A DNA stretch of 64,000 nt from Obelidium mucronatum. Lineage: Eukaryota > Chytridiomycota > Chytridiomycetes > Chytridiales > Chytriomycetaceae. How positions within the stretch are numbered: position 1 is the stretch's first letter; each line of letters starts with the position of its first letter. Under the pieces are notes generated by a model. It saw nothing but the letters and a program-made list of their open reading frames with translations. It was not told the origin of the DNA and did not search any database. The DNA is taken from contig JAIVFH010000095.1 in assembly GCA_025765595.1 (NCBI GenBank), positions 62,001 to 126,000 of the forward strand, written 5' to 3'. Positions 9,540-24,551 of the stretch are shown here, one piece after another. Made by a program: the position numbers and the translations under genes.

Positions 9540-12500
9540 ATGCCCAGCAACACAAGTAGCCAGCGGCTAACAACGAACCTAAACACGCTCCAGAAGCATC
9601 GCGATATTACTCTCGCGCGATTCGACAAATTTGTTCAGAAGGGACAGTTTGAGGATGTCAACCTGAACACGTGTCTGTGGAAGAAACGCAACTCAGAGGC
9701 AGTGAGCCTCCTGGTGTACGCCGTCCCTGACTTGAAGCGCATTTCGTTCCAAGAAGCCATCAAGGGAGACTACAAGCCGACGAGTGTTGGCAGCTGGTTC
9801 GGTCCTAGTAAGTTGAACTGATGCTTGTGTGGTTGGTAATAGGTATATAGACTAACTTGATTATTCTACTTTGTCCGTGTCCTGTGTGCCAGCCCTTGCA
9901 ACCTTCTGGTTTAAGGTATGTGATTTTTATTTATTATTTTTGGCAGTGCTTGCATCCGTTTGATGTGCGACTAATGCTTGGTTCATCAGGTTTCAATCGT
10001 GATTCCTCCCAGTTTCGCAGGCGAAGAAGTATTGTTTGAGTTTGATGCCACGAACGAAGTAATGATTTGGACCACCGACGGCCATCCGGTGGCTGGATTG
10101 ACTGGTGGCACTGGTGATGACCGCCACTCGGATCATCTCTTGACCAAGAAAGCAGTGGCTGGAGAGGTGAATACCACCACCATCCAACCAATTGACACCA
10201 AACACAATCAAAACAGAAATTTGAATTCTATGCCGAAATGGCGTGTAACTTCCGTGGTGGGATTGCTGATGCGGATCGCCCCAGACCGGATATGAATAGA
10301 AGCTGGAGGCTTGATCAGGCTGATATTTCTGTTCGAAACAAGTTGGGTGCCACTTTGATGCTGTATTTCAAGACTTTGGTTCAATTGGTCAAGGTAAGCT
10401 GTTAAAACAAAATATTGCTTGCTGAAAAACTGAACACGACTTATTTTCTTTATATTATTACAGGAAACCCCTCAAGAATGGCAAATTAATGCAGATGCAT
10501 TATACTATGCAGATAGTATTATTAACGCGTTCCGTTTGAATGATGAAGAGTATGTTCTTTTTTTTGTTGTCCCCGAGTCTTACCCTAGGTTCTAATGATT
10601 GTTCTTAACTTTTTAGAGCATTGCAAGAAGCTCACGATATCGCTGTAAAGTTTTTCGCGGACCGCAAGAAGGAAGGCCGTTCCCTCCATGAACTGAACGC
10701 TGTTGGAAACTGCCACATCGACACTGGTAAGTAAAGAAAACAAGGTTTTTTGTTTGCAATTGCGAATTTTGGGAGATTTGACCCTTTCTGGATTTATGCC
10801 AGCTTGGTTATGGCCATTCGACGAAACCAAACGCAAAGCAGGCCGTTCTTGGGCTCGCCAAATCATGTTTATGAAGTCAAACCCGAACTTCACGTTCACT
10901 GCATCGCAAGCGCAACAGTTTGAATGGGTCGAACAATTGTACCCAACCCTGTTCAAAGAAATGCAAGAGTTTTCAGAAAAGGGTCAGTTTCTTCCTGTGG
11001 GTGGGACTTGGGTTGAGATGGATTGCAACATGCCGAGTGGAGAAGCTCTTTGTAGACAGTTTTTGTATGGACAACGGTACTTTGAGAGTCGGTTTGGAAA
11101 GAGATGTAAAGTCTTTTGGCTTCCAGGTAAAGTAATTCTTTTCCGAACAAACGGAAGGAATCCATCGAATTAATTCTTTTTAATTTTTGCCATGTTTTAA
11201 GATACCTTTGGTTACTCTGCCCAGTTGCCGCAAATCTCGACCTTGTCAGGTAAACTATAACGCCTGTCACAACTTTTTTTTCATATTTATCCATCATTTT
11301 GAATACAGGAATGAAATACTTCTTTACTCAAAAAATCAGCTGGAACAATATCAACAAATTCCCACACACGACTTTTAAATGGGCTGGGTAACGTGGCACT
11401 CAATCGGTAACTTCGTTATACTGAACTCTTTAAAAACCTTCCTATAGACTGGATAATTCTGAAGTACTCACCCACTTTGCTGCTGCTGATACTTACGTCG
11501 GCCAATGCAACGTTGGTGAAATCGTAAGAAGGTAAATATATTTTATGGTTGAGTGTTCCAAATAGTCATTAAAACGAATATCCATCCCAAAAAAGTGTTC
11601 ACAACAACAAAGATAAAGCATACTCCAACAAGTCCATTTATTTGTACGGAAATGGAGACGGAGGAGGAGGTCCTCTTGCGCACATGATTGATCGCCTTGA
11701 AATCTTGAGTGCAGTGGAGGGTTTGCCGGCAACTGTCAAGAACTGTGATCCAGCGGTCTTCTACGAGGAGCTTGAAGCGACTAGCCGCGATTTAAATAGA
11801 TGGAAGGGAGAATTGTATTTTGAATTGCATCGCGGAACAGTTGAGTTTCGACCAATTATTGAGCAGTTTTCACAGCAGCCACTTTAATCCCTCTTTCCCA
11901 TTTCAGTACACGTCCCACGGTCTCATCAAAAAATACAATCGCAAGTCGGAGAACTTGCTTCGAGAAGTGGAGTTTCTGTCCACACTTGCCCTAGCGAATC
12001 CTCACAAAAGTGGCAACGTTAATTTTGCATATCCAAAAGAGGAACTCGATCGTCTCTGGAAACTTGTGCTTCTGAACCAATTCCATGACGTGTTGCCGGG
12101 CAGTTCCATCAAACTCGTGTATGATGACGCAATCCGGTTTTACGAGGATGTTGAAAAGACGGGCACAAAGTTGAAGGAGGACGCGTTGAAGGCTTTGATG
12201 GGGTCTATGGCAGCTGCAAAGGGCCATGGAACTTCCCAAGGTATTTTTTTGACTCCTGAATACGTATTTTTGGGATCCTGATATCACATCTTGGTTTCAA
12301 GCTGTGGCTGTGATTAATACCACAAGTTGGCCACTGACTGCTGTTGTTGAAGTCGACATGGCTCAATTGACGGCCGGAGCTGAATTGTATGGCGCCTCTA
12401 CTTGGCAGCAGTTCTCTAAGGGGGGTCAGGCTCTCGTTTATGGTATTGTATCTGTTTACCATGAGGGTGCGGCACATATTGACGTTTTTTTTTGTTTTTT

Positions 12501-14164
12501 TTTTTGAAGTTGATGGAATCAACACTGGGTCAGTGAAGACTTTTGCTCTTGGAAATAAGCCAGCTGGGTTGGTTCCTGTGACTGGTGGGTGCGATGAAAT
12601 GTATGCAGCTTGTTTTGACGCTTCGAATAGTTAAACAAGTTTCGGTTCCTTCTTCGCATACCAATGCGGATGGATTCGTCACTGGTATGTTTTTTTTTCC
12701 CGGTTGCTACGCGTTTTTTTTTGTTCCTCTGTCTTAAGATACATTTTGTATTCGCAGTTGAGGCTGAGACAAAAGTCTTTGAAGTGGAAAACAACTTTGT
12801 CAAAGTCAAAATCGATCAACACGGACGTCTGATTTCTCTCTTTGATAAAGAAGTGAAGTGAGTTATCTACTTTAACTCAAAGTTTAAACTCAGCTTGGCG
12901 TCTAATAATTCGCAACAAAGCCATGAGGCCGTGGCGCCAGACCAACTAGGAAACGTATTTAAAATCTTTGAAGACATTCCAATTTACTGGGATGCTTGGG
13001 ATGTGGAAGTGTACCATTTGGAGAAGGGTTGGGATGCTGGCGTGGGTTTAGCTGTGGTTGAGGAAGCTGGCCCATTGCGTGTCGTTTTGAACGTCAAGCA
13101 TCCATTGAGCAGCACGAGTACTTTGGAGCAGAGAATTATCATCACGGCAGCTGATGCCAAGATTGAGTTTGAAACCAAGGTTGATTGGCATGAGAACCGG
13201 GTTATTCTGGTAAAGTCCGATATAGATTGTTTGTCTTGTTTTTTTGCCAATCTGATTTCTTTGAAATGTAGAAAGTGGAGTTCCCATTCAACATCAACAG
13301 CGACTATGCTACATACGAAACCCAGTTTGGATATATCCAAAGACCAACACATTACAACACTAGCTGGTGAGTCTTTTGTCCTTCTCATATTTTTTTCCGC
13401 GAAATACTGACGGATTATTTTTTTGCCAAGGGACTTGGCTCGGTTTGAAGTGTGTGGACACAGATATGCAGACTTGTCTGAGTACGGATTCGGAGTTGCC
13501 TTGTTCAACGACTGCAAATACGGATACTCAACCAAAGGCGGAGTAATGAGAATGTCTTTGTTGCGATCCCCTAAGGGACCGGACGATACCACAGATATGG
13601 AAGTGCACATATTCCGATACGCGTTGTATCCACACAAGGGAACGTTCCTTGAGAGCGATGTTGTGGAGAAGGCGTACCAATACAACGAAAGACCCATTGT
13701 GCAGTTGAGTTTTATTGGTGGTTTTTGGACCTTGACTGTTGACAACGATTTTACAGCCCAACACTGGTGAATCCATCTGCATTGATATCGAGCGAGTTCT
13801 TTACAGTGAGCCATCGCAACTTTGTTCTTGACACTGTCAAGGTTGCAGAGGATCCTCGCGTTTCTGGAAAAGACGGACAAGTGGATGTCGTGTTGCGATT
13901 CTATGAAGCTTATGGCGGTCGCGGTGTCGCCAAAGTCGATACGTGAGTTTTCTGTGCTTTTAAGTTTTTTTTTTATGTGAATGTGTATACTCAACTGAAC
14001 ATAATTGGTTTTTTGACAGACTCTTCAACATCAAGGAGGCGCGATTCTGCAATATTTTGGAGGATTTGGAGGACAATGTGGCGATTGAAGATGGGGGAAA
14101 GAGTCTTGTGGTTCCGTTTGGGCCTTTCAAGGTTGTTACTGTGCGTTTGTTGATTGGAAAGTGA
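9540..14164 (+). CDS. AMS1: Alpha-mannosidase, GH38 family (AMS1/MAN2C1 type)
   Basis: I rebuilt 21 exons: 9540-9807, 9893-9915, 9990-10166, 10217-10393, 10464-10549, 10617-10726, 10803-11126, 11202-11249, 11309-11387, 11448-11531, 11596-11839, 11907-12240, 12302-12442, 12510-12584, 12631-12684, 12758-12857, 12894-13209, 13272-13366, 13431-13703, 13757-13942, 14020-14164. They sum to 1,113 codons in one frame (1,112 residues), close to yeast Ams1. Landmarks are FYAEMACN, the zinc-binding HIDTAWLWP (H277, D279), WLPDTFGYS (nucleophile D389 at an exon junction), [32 protein letters not shown] and [15 protein letters not shown]. No signal peptide, as expected for the cytosol-to-vacuole enzyme that degrades free mannose oligosaccharides. 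Exon 2 is 23 nt. The intron at 12858-12893 would be only 36 nt and is the least certain splice. Confidence 0.93.
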
Positions 14165-14311
14165 AGCTAAGTGATCCCAGATAAAATAAAACCGAGATTT
14201 GACTGCTTGTATCCCATCCAGACTTTTTATTTTAGTTTTGATCGCTTTTGTTTTGGTCACGTTCGACATGTTCTTACATTATATTGAAATGACCACAAAC
14301 AACCAAAACAA

Positions 14312-15686
14312 CTACATTCTCAAACCGAACATCTTAAAATCACAGACTAAATCTGGGTTGTCCCTGAAATCGCATACACGTAGTTGCATCAATTGCTTTA
14401 GCGATGATGGTAAAGATCCACTGAGATTATTATTGTACATTTCCAGAGAGGCAAGAACTGTCAAATTCCCAAGAGAATTTGGCACAGCACCAGTGAGCTT
14501 ATTATCAGACAATTTCAATCCTTTTAGGTTCAAAAGATTCCCGATAGACTCTGGCAGCTGTCCAGAAAACCGATTCCCATTTAAAAACAACCAAGTCAAT
14601 TTTCCGAAGTTGCCAAGATTTGCAGGAAGCGGCCCCTCCAGTTGATTACAGCCAAGATTCAAATATACCAGAGAAACAAGGAGAACAAATTCTTCGGGCC
14701 AAACTCCAGCCAACTGACAATCCGTCATGACCAAGTACCGCAGATTCACTAATCCACAAATTTCACTGGGAATAACACCCAATACGCTCACATGTATCTC
14801 TAACTCTTTCAGCAAGGTTAAACGACTGATTTCCTTGGGAGTCGGTCCGCATACGCCGTAAATCATCAGTCTTTCAACACATTGATTTACTGAAGACAGG
14901 AAACCATCCCGTGTTTCTTTCTATCACATTCATGAAGTGCCATTGGATGGTGGGGGGTGCTTTTCAACAATGACAAGTACCGCTGCGTAGACCGTTTGAA
15001 AAGAAACCGGGGCCATCGCTGAAACCATCCCCCAAAAACGCCATGAGGGCGGTCTTGACGGCGGTATAATCAATCTTCAAACAATTCTTTAGTTCCTCTC
15101 TTATCATTCCATCGAAATTGGTCTGGTTGAGGACTGCAAAGTGGGCAGTTTGCAAGATGCAATCCACCCTTTTGCTCAATCTGCGGTACTTGAAAACATG
15201 ACGCGAATCAATCCAGCTGAATATCTGTGTAATAATTTCGTTCGGTGTCTTGCTGAGAGGTTCCCGACTTTTGGAGCATATTGAGGGGACTGTACACAAT
15301 TGGGACTTGAGAGTGTTTAAGCGAGAAGTAGTATCAAGATGAGTTAATGACAATTGTTTTTGAATGGATTCGGCGTGGCTGTTGGTGGCTGCTGTTGTGG
15401 TGTTCTGGAGAGACGATTCAAGAGTTGTGAGCCTTGAGTTGATGGGATTTTTGCTGCGTCTGCAAGAACGAAATATCTGACTGGATGCTTTCGAGGAGAG
15501 AGATGATTCTTTGGTCCTTTTTTTGGCGGTCTCTGTTGATCTGTTTTCAGGGGTTTTTACAATAATGGCGAAGTTAAAAGGCGTAAACTTCAACAGCTGG
15601 ATAGATGCTTTTGATGAATTCAGATTCGAGATAAAAAATGATAAGAATAGACACGCTTTTATTGTTGATCGCAGAATGAAGAACAT
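14312..15686 (-). CDS. F-box-like protein with plant-type leucine-rich repeats
   Basis: Predicted CDS is complement(14312..14889, 14981..15686), 427 residues. The 91-nt intron (GTACTT...CTTCAG) joins NGLRS/VNQCVERLMIYG. Residues about 155-190 (TPNEIITQIFSWIDSR...RRLSKRVDCIL) look like an F-box: an LP/TP-E-I start, an aromatic-W core and a following R-L. The C-terminal half has about six 24-residue LRRs of the GxIPxxLGxLxxLxxLxLxxNxLxG plant/receptor type (for example NLGNFGKLTWLFLNGNRFSG). This suggests an SCF ubiquitin-ligase substrate adaptor. The start is uncertain: an upstream in-frame ATG exists, but that part lies in a GC-rich stretch better explained on the other strand. The gene is convergent with AMS1, 147 bp apart. 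Confidence 0.7.
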
Positions 15687-15730
15687 ATTGATTGGCGTGT
15701 CATTGGATGCAGACAATTCTCTAATCGCGG

Positions 15731-15935
15731 CAGTGCAGTGGGCGGCGGGGCGTGTGGGGCATTCCACGGGTTCCAGAGCGCGGCGAATCGCGTGTCTGTT
15801 GTGTGCCGCAGCAACTACGCGGCTGTTTCCCGGGAGGGGTTCCGCGTCTTCTGAAAGCCGCACGCGGCGGCGTTCCGGTTTGCGCCGACGCACGTGTTCG
15901 CGTCGGCCGAGGCGGCGGTGGCGGGCGTCAAGACG
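15731..15935 (+). pseudogene. Remnant resembling ketopantoate reductase (ApbA/PanE) N-terminus
   Basis: A GC-rich frame reads a glycine-rich Rossmann-like start (GGGACGAFHGFQ), VSVVCRSNYAAVSREGFRVF, an in-frame TGA at about 15,850, and then PHAAAFRFAPTHVFASAEAA. In ApbA/PanE-type NADPH reductases the same order occurs: GxGxxGA, then VCRxNYxxVxxxGFxV, then a short strand before the AA-rich turn. The rest of the enzyme is absent and there is an internal stop, so this is a fragment. From about 15,940 to 16,432 I see no further gene. The similarity is judged by eye only. Confidence 0.35.
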
Positions 15936-16432
15936 CTGTCGCTGTGGCAGAACGGCGTGGGCTTTGGTCGCCCTGACGAGAACTCTTGGGAATTACAAGG
16001 CAAGTGTCTTGCTCGACTGGGAAAATCAGAGAGACATTGAAAGTCGGGTATTGTGGGGGAATGTTGTTGATGCTGCTTCTTGATTCTTGACATAGAGAGA
16101 TGGATTTTGGTAAAATAATGCAGAATTACTGTATGATGAGTCACGATGTGATAATAATAAACCTCGAGTGTGTGTATTTGTTTCTACTTCTGACAGGACC
16201 CCTGAAAATAAAATGGCATAGAAATAAGATTGAAAAAAATAATTAAACGGAAATATGTCACATATGATATCAGTATCCAAGAGTGATGTTTCATGATGTG
16301 GACATACCAGTTCAAAATCCCCACTCTTCAAGGCCGTGTGAATACTTGATCCTGTGAGGTACGTTATAATCCCTTTGCTACCCTGTTTTAAACTTTTAAA
16401 GTGATATGTTCCCTAAAACAATATCATCCTGC

Positions 16433-17153
16433 ATGGAAAAAGCCCAGGCAATTCGAAACAACATTGCCGAGTTTTGCCACTAGTCAGCAATTTATCGAGA
16501 TTGCGGCAGGAAAACTATCAAAGACAGACCTGGAAACAGCGCAGGCAACTCAAGAGCTAAGCGATAGTGATGCAGACAGCGATGGAGATAGTGGTGGATT
16601 CAACTCAAAGAGTGTGAATCTTGAAAAGGAACAATCTGCTGTACACATTGCACCTCGCTTGATGTTGTGAGTGTCACATATTCACCATTGCTGCTTTTAA
16701 ACTCTGTTTTATGTAGCACAAATGCCACAAGTCAACGATTTATCGAGATTGCGGCAGGGAAACCATCAACGATGGACCTGGCAAAAGCCCAGGCGATTCG
16801 AAGAGAATTGAATGATGCCGAAAACGGTAAATTGCTATTATCCATTTGGGTTTGATGCTGTGCTAACATCTGATTTTCATCCTTCTTTTTGAAAAGGCTC
16901 TAGAAACTGGAAATTTCTTGAGCTTCCAAGAATAAGCGTTTCTTTTTCATGGCGCGTACTTTGGAAGAGGAGGAAGTCGGGGATAGTGCATAGGAGTCCT
17001 CTTTGTTGTAACTTTGAGATTTTGAGTTATTGTCTTGTTATTATCTATCATTATTCAGAGACGACGGAGAGCCTGCGGGTTTGCATGCCGGTTTTTGTGA
17101 TTCATCAATTCTCCAGCGGCAAGTCAAGGGAGATTGCGATACACTCACGTTGA
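16433..17153 (+). pseudogene. Gene or pseudogene with repeated FIEIAAGK modules
   Basis: One module of about 37 residues (SQxFIEIAAGKxSxxDLxxAQAxxxEL) is present in two full copies, at 16,478-16,570 and 16,722-16,820, plus the end of a third at 16,433-16,470 (MEKAQAIRNN). Likely exons are ..16666, 16717-16826 and 16897-17153. The introns (GTGAGT...TATGTAG; GTAAAT...GAAAAG) keep the frame, and the last exon stays open for 85 codons to a TGA. Between the first and second modules the frame shifts by one base and meets a TAG. So either a tiny intron is missed or the gene is broken. No known domain is recognised. Confidence 0.4.
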
Positions 17154-17810
17154 ACATGTCCTTTTTTGAAGCGCAAAGACTTAGAAACTTGCAAGAGAGT
17201 CCCTAATCCATAATATTATCTGAATAAAACCAAGTTTTCAACAACTGGGTCAAGCGTCCAGCTAAATAAAAACAATAGTAACGCAGACCGAATAATGTAA
17301 AACTGATAGATAGACAAGGTCCCATCGATGAGTCACAGGGGTACAGAGGAGCACCAATCGCCCCCCCACCCACCCTCCTTTTTTTTCACATGCCACATTA
17401 CACCAGTGTTAATTGCATATTTTTTGGGCAATTATCGTATCAGGATGGGATATGGGAGTCAAAACATGGCAAGGAAGAAATCAAACTGTACGAGGTGTGA
17501 GAATATCAGCACCTTTGTGGGCGCGGTGAAATACTTTCCAGCACCCTTTCCGCAGCCTCAAGCTCAATAGCGGATGGCAGGTCAGCTGACTTTCTGTCAA
17601 TTTCTGTGGTTTCCGTTGAGTTGTGATGGTTTAAAATAGGAACAATTGTTAAATACTCAGGTGATTTGGTTTCGGTTTAGTTTGATGCTCTGGTTAAATG
17701 TGGTGTCGGTCCATTTGGTGTATGACTGAATTTGGCTAAAACTTATGCCAAATTCGCGTTTTATTCCCTATACCTATGATCTCCAAACAAACAAGATACT
17801 TGATCAAACT
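17154..17810. other. Intergenic region with a relic exon
   Basis: Mostly no coding signal. At about 17,530-17,590 the minus strand reads ADLPSAIELEAAERVLES, similar in order and spacing to ADPPSTTELADAKKVLER, which is encoded at 20,815-20,888 in the unknown coiled-coil gene. This looks like a decayed copy of that exon. A C-run/T-run tract lies at 17,350-17,380. Confidence 0.35.
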
Positions 17811-20324
<2,514 letters not shown>

Positions 20325-20507
20325 TTGCTGTTTTGTTTTTTTTCACTACTTTGCTTTTTTCAATTTATTGTTTGCTTGATGATGAAAGGAACTGCAAATA
20401 ATACATATGCACACGCGATAAGAATAAAATAATGATAAATACAAGACATCCCACTGTCGCCAATCTTCCTAACATCCTACACAGGTACTGGCGCCGGATT
20501 TCCAGAC

Positions 20508-21971
20508 TTAAATCCCCTCACTTTTTCCTGCTTCGTCAGAACCTGCGCCAGAGTCAGGATCAGCATCGGCATCAGCGTCTGCGGCAACGGAAGGACCACC
20601 TGCGGCAGTGACAGGACTTGCGTGAAGACCCGCGCCAGCAGGACCTGCTTCAAGAGAGTGATTTTCGAGAATCCGTGCGGCAAATTCCACTTGTGATGGC
20701 TTCAAGTCTTTACTCAATTCACGGAACAGCGTAAATTTGCCTTCGCTGAGAGCTACGCACAGGATTAGAAAATAGGGGAAGTACAGAAGGCAAAAACAGG
20801 GGAATAATTACCTTTGGTTGCATCCTTCATTCTTTCCAACACCTTTTTTGCATCCGCAAGCTCAGTTGTGGATGGCGGGTCGGCGCAAGTACTGTTGAAT
20901 TATTTGAATAAAAAAATTTTAGTACTGGAAAGAATATTAGTGGACTTACATCCTGTTGCCGGAAAACTGGCTGGAAAAGGGTCTGTCTCCCAACCCTGTA
21001 CCAACAGTGCCAACGGACACGAGACCACCTGGAAATTTTACTCCACCGCGGTTGAAACCATCAAACTGACCAAATAACTGCTTGTTAAATGCGGCATTGG
21101 GGTGGGGCGCGACTTTGACCCCTTGGAAAGGCTCGCTTTTCTTTCCAATTCTTTCTGAAGGCTCCCCCCATCTGAAGTTCATGTCACTCGCTCTACTGAC
21201 AGGTTCGATCTTTTCTCCATCGTTTTTTGAATCCCCAAGACCTGTCGCAATTTTCTTCTTGCTGTCTGGAGATGGTGTGTGACCATGTTCAGCCCGCGTG
21301 CTTTTTTTACTTGCCATGGGAGTGGATGGCACAACTGTGGCGATAGGCTGTCCCTTTGGCGGGGTTTTCGGACCGGTCATGACAGCTGGCGTTGCCGTGG
21401 GGACTGGTGCGGCTGGTTCAGGAGCAACGTCAGGGTCAGATGAAGCAATCTGCGATAAGGACACCAAACAATGGTCAACATATACTTAATAAAAAGAGAA
21501 ATTGAAAAAGAAAACCTGTAGCGTGGCGAGCTGGCTGTTCAATGCGGCAATTTGACGGTTGCGATCATGCAACTCATCACGCAAACCCCACAACACTCTT
21601 AACATCTCCCCTTGCAATTCTACAACATCGTGCAAATACATCAAGTATGCTACAACAACTCGAGTGCTTGGTGTTGAGAAAGTCTTTTCTGTAGCCCCTG
21701 GTCTGATGTCCCCATGGTCTCTGTCACCGTATTCGTCGGAAGGGAGAACAGCCTTCAACTTCTTAGCGGCTTTAGTTCTGAAGAATCTTGGGACAGGCTT
21801 GTTGGCAAGGCCTTCAAGGGTGGGATGGTGTTTGACTGTGAACTCATAGACTCTGTCCAAGTCTACACGACCATCTTCATTAATACAGCTTGCGTCGAAG
21901 TAGTCCGGAAGATCAACGGCATGGCGCTGATTGCGAAGCATCGCTAGCGCCTTGTCACTCGCTTGGGCCAT
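20508..21971 (-). CDS. Unknown protein with short coiled coil and disordered Pro/Ser tail
   Basis: Predicted exons are 21971-21516, 21449-20950, 20891-20812 and 20752-20508, giving 426 residues in one frame with introns of 59-66 nt. Start chosen at MAQASDKALAMLRNQ; an ORF extension upstream of it is not needed. Residues about 1-150 look folded (PDYFDASCINEDGRVDLDRV; PRFFRTKAAKKLKAVLP) and end in a short coiled coil (RDELHDRNRQIAALNSQLAT). The middle is Pro/Thr/Ser-rich with FG-like dipeptides (GQFDGFNRGG). The C-terminus has a helical piece (STTELADAKKVLERM; KPSQVEFAARILENH) and then an Ala/Asp-rich tail. I do not recognise a family. It is divergent from the ARM-like gene, with 275 bp between start codons. 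Confidence 0.65.
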
Positions 21972-22246
21972 TTTGAAGAGAATTTTTGTTGCTGCAAACC
22001 GTGCCTCCAAGCCCAAGCAAACGTTACCTCGACACTGAATAAAACACGTCATATAAATTAATAATAACGTTAAGAACAGCTAGCGCGTATTCCCGTCACT
22101 TGATTATCGGGCCACCGATGCCACGGGGGTGCTGCGGACTGACAGAAAAACAAGGGTTTGCGAATTCGGAAGAATCTCCGAACTTTCAAGAAAGATAGGA
22201 TGAAATATTGTTAAGATTATAATATAATTGCAAAGTCAAGAACTAC

Positions 22247-24435
22247 ATGCCAAATCGCTTTAACGAAGCATTCGACGCCACTATCAGGGTGAGAAAACTG
22301 AGAATATGACACACAGCAGCTTCAAATCTCTAACCTTCTTTCGAACAGGGCTTGGTTCGAAACCTTGGTTATCTTGCGATTGAGGGAGTGGAAGAGCTGG
22401 CTGATAATCTGGCTGATCAGCTGGTGATTGCCGTTGAAGGCGCTGATCTTGCACCAGCATTGTTTCCGGCGTGAGCACTGTGACTTTGGTCGATTTCCAC
22501 TCCTCACACTCTTTTACCTAGAAACGTTCATGTTATTGTGGACCCCACCAATCAAGGAGAAATTGGCGCTCTCCAGGCTGCCAATTTTCCCTTCTTTGAT
22601 GGAAATGTCACGGCGGTCACTATCGCTGATCTGGATGCTCTAGTAAGTTGGCTGTCAAAGTCGCGATCTAACAACCCTTTTAGTTCCAGAATGCTGTTGA
22701 AGAAGAGGATATCGATACCGCGGTGACGGCTTTAGTCAACTCGTTGTTTAGTGACGGTTAGTGGACCGGTTTGCTCCACTTGCTGCTAATGTTTGTTTGC
22801 TAGAACATATGGTACACCAGGTGGTGAGACATAGAAGAATCTTGAGCAAACTCGCATCAAATCTGTCTGCTGCCCGATCAGACATTCAGGTTCGCTTTCT
22901 CTTATTCTTTGTGGTTTGATGGTTGCTATTGCCAACGGTTGCTGCAGGCACGCATCCTGCTGGCTCTGGTCTACGTCTCAATCATGTCAAATGGATACTA
23001 CGAGGACGAGCGCGGTCAGCAAACAAACTTTGGCATATTGCTGGTGGAAGAAGTTGGGAATCAACTGATAGCCTTCATCCTCAATATGACCGTAAACATG
23101 AACGTTATCAAAAGACATGGCTTGGGACAGGTACACATTTCTAAAAAGTTAACTATTCGGACAATCGACTTAACTTTCATTGGTTAGGCCCTCTGGGTTC
23201 TCGCCAACATGTGTTCCTGCGCAAATGTTGCAGAGGTTTATGCAAATGATGTCTCAAGAATTCTGGAGCTTTTTGGTCCCACGATCATCAACAATATCCC
23301 AAAAGAGTTTAACGCCAGTTACGATATGATTGTAACCAAAGTCGTCCACCTATTGAGTGTCGCGTTAGCCACCGAACACAGCTGCAGCGACCCTGTTATT
23401 CGCGAAAGGGTGCGCATTCTGTATAGTGATATTAATATTTTCTTATTTATGTACTTGTAGTTGCTTCGTTTTTCAGACTGCGTTCGTATTGTTTTTATGA
23501 ATGGCAAGTTGTCTCTTGAACAGGGTCTCGACGCAGTTTGGAGTTTCTGCCGACTTACAAACAATGACCAATGTGCTCAAGATTTATGTGATTCTCGTCT
23601 CGTTGACTCTATATTGCTTCTTCTCACCTCTCCTGTGTCTGTTTTTGCGGTGTCTCGTTTGATTGAAAATATGTCTTTGAGTCCAAGTTGTGCCCTCGTG
23701 AGTAGTGATCTACATTATTCAGTATTGCGCATTTGGGAAAACTCAACTTTTTTGCCCAAGTTTCTGTTGAGGAAAGGTATCCCTGTAATTGAGGCTGTTC
23801 TTTCGACCGGGTCATATCAAGTTGTACTCAACATAATGAGGCATACGGAGCTTCACACTCGCTCCCAAATAGTTCGGTTGCTCGAAAATGTTGGTCGGGC
23901 CGCAACACTGGAGCGTGAAGGCGGCCAAAACCAGAGAGGCGCTTCAATCAGTTTAATGCAAGCTCTACGTATGTTCTTAAATTCTGCCGCCGGAATCCAG
24001 TGGATGAGTGACCCGGTCAAGTTTCTTGAAGTTCGCGAAACAATCATCAGATGTTTAGAGTATTCTTTGCAAAATTTCGACTATTTGACAGGTCTGCTTG
24101 CCTTGAGCCTTATCCACAGGGTCTGTATCTGCGTTCCTGACTTGATGAAACAAAGCTTCAACAAGGATGGGGAAAGCTTCACAAGAATCTATGCCCTGTT
24201 ACTGGCGGGATACAATGATCTGACCGATGAAGCCAACCCCGAAGTCCATAATCAGTTACATCAAATGGCAAACGCTCACGCAAACGAATTCTTGAATCAA
24301 ATGGGAAACATGAATGATGCTGCTGCCGATACTATGCAGTATTTAAACCACTTCACGCAGGAGTTTCGAGGAGCAGCTGTGCTCCACCTGCTTCAGAAAG
24401 GGCTGAGGGATTTCTTGCGCTTGTGCGTAGTATAA
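22247..24435 (+). CDS. Armadillo/HEAT-like helical repeat protein
   Basis: Eight predicted exons: 22247-22288, 22349-22470, 22522-22642, 22684-22756, 22804-22889, 22948-23130, 23188-23409 and 23461-24435. They give 607 residues, with introns of 41-60 nt and all junctions in frame. The protein is almost entirely amphipathic helices in a repeating pattern (LWVLANMCSCANVAEVYAND; LSLIHRVCICVPDLMKQSF), reminiscent of ARM/importin-alpha-like solenoids; the phrase GLGQALWVLANMC is typical of an ARM repeat. It has no NLS-binding Trp-Asn array, so karyopherin function is not implied. Its presumed 3' UTR is split by the transposon that begins 126 bp after the stop. Confidence 0.65.
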
Positions 24436-24551
24436 AAGAAGTCGCTCTGGAACTGGGATTTTGCGGGATGGATTGGTGTTGGGGAATAGGTTATCTTTGA
24501 AAGTGTGTGTGTTGTTGGAGCCAATTGTCTTGAGATTATTGCTTTTTTTGC

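Noticed and set aside
15687..15893. Extended start of the F-box/LRR gene (MRRRKPERRR...)
   Set aside because: That part is antisense to the GC-rich reductase-like relic and has the composition of a shadow frame; the ATG at 15,686 is preferred.
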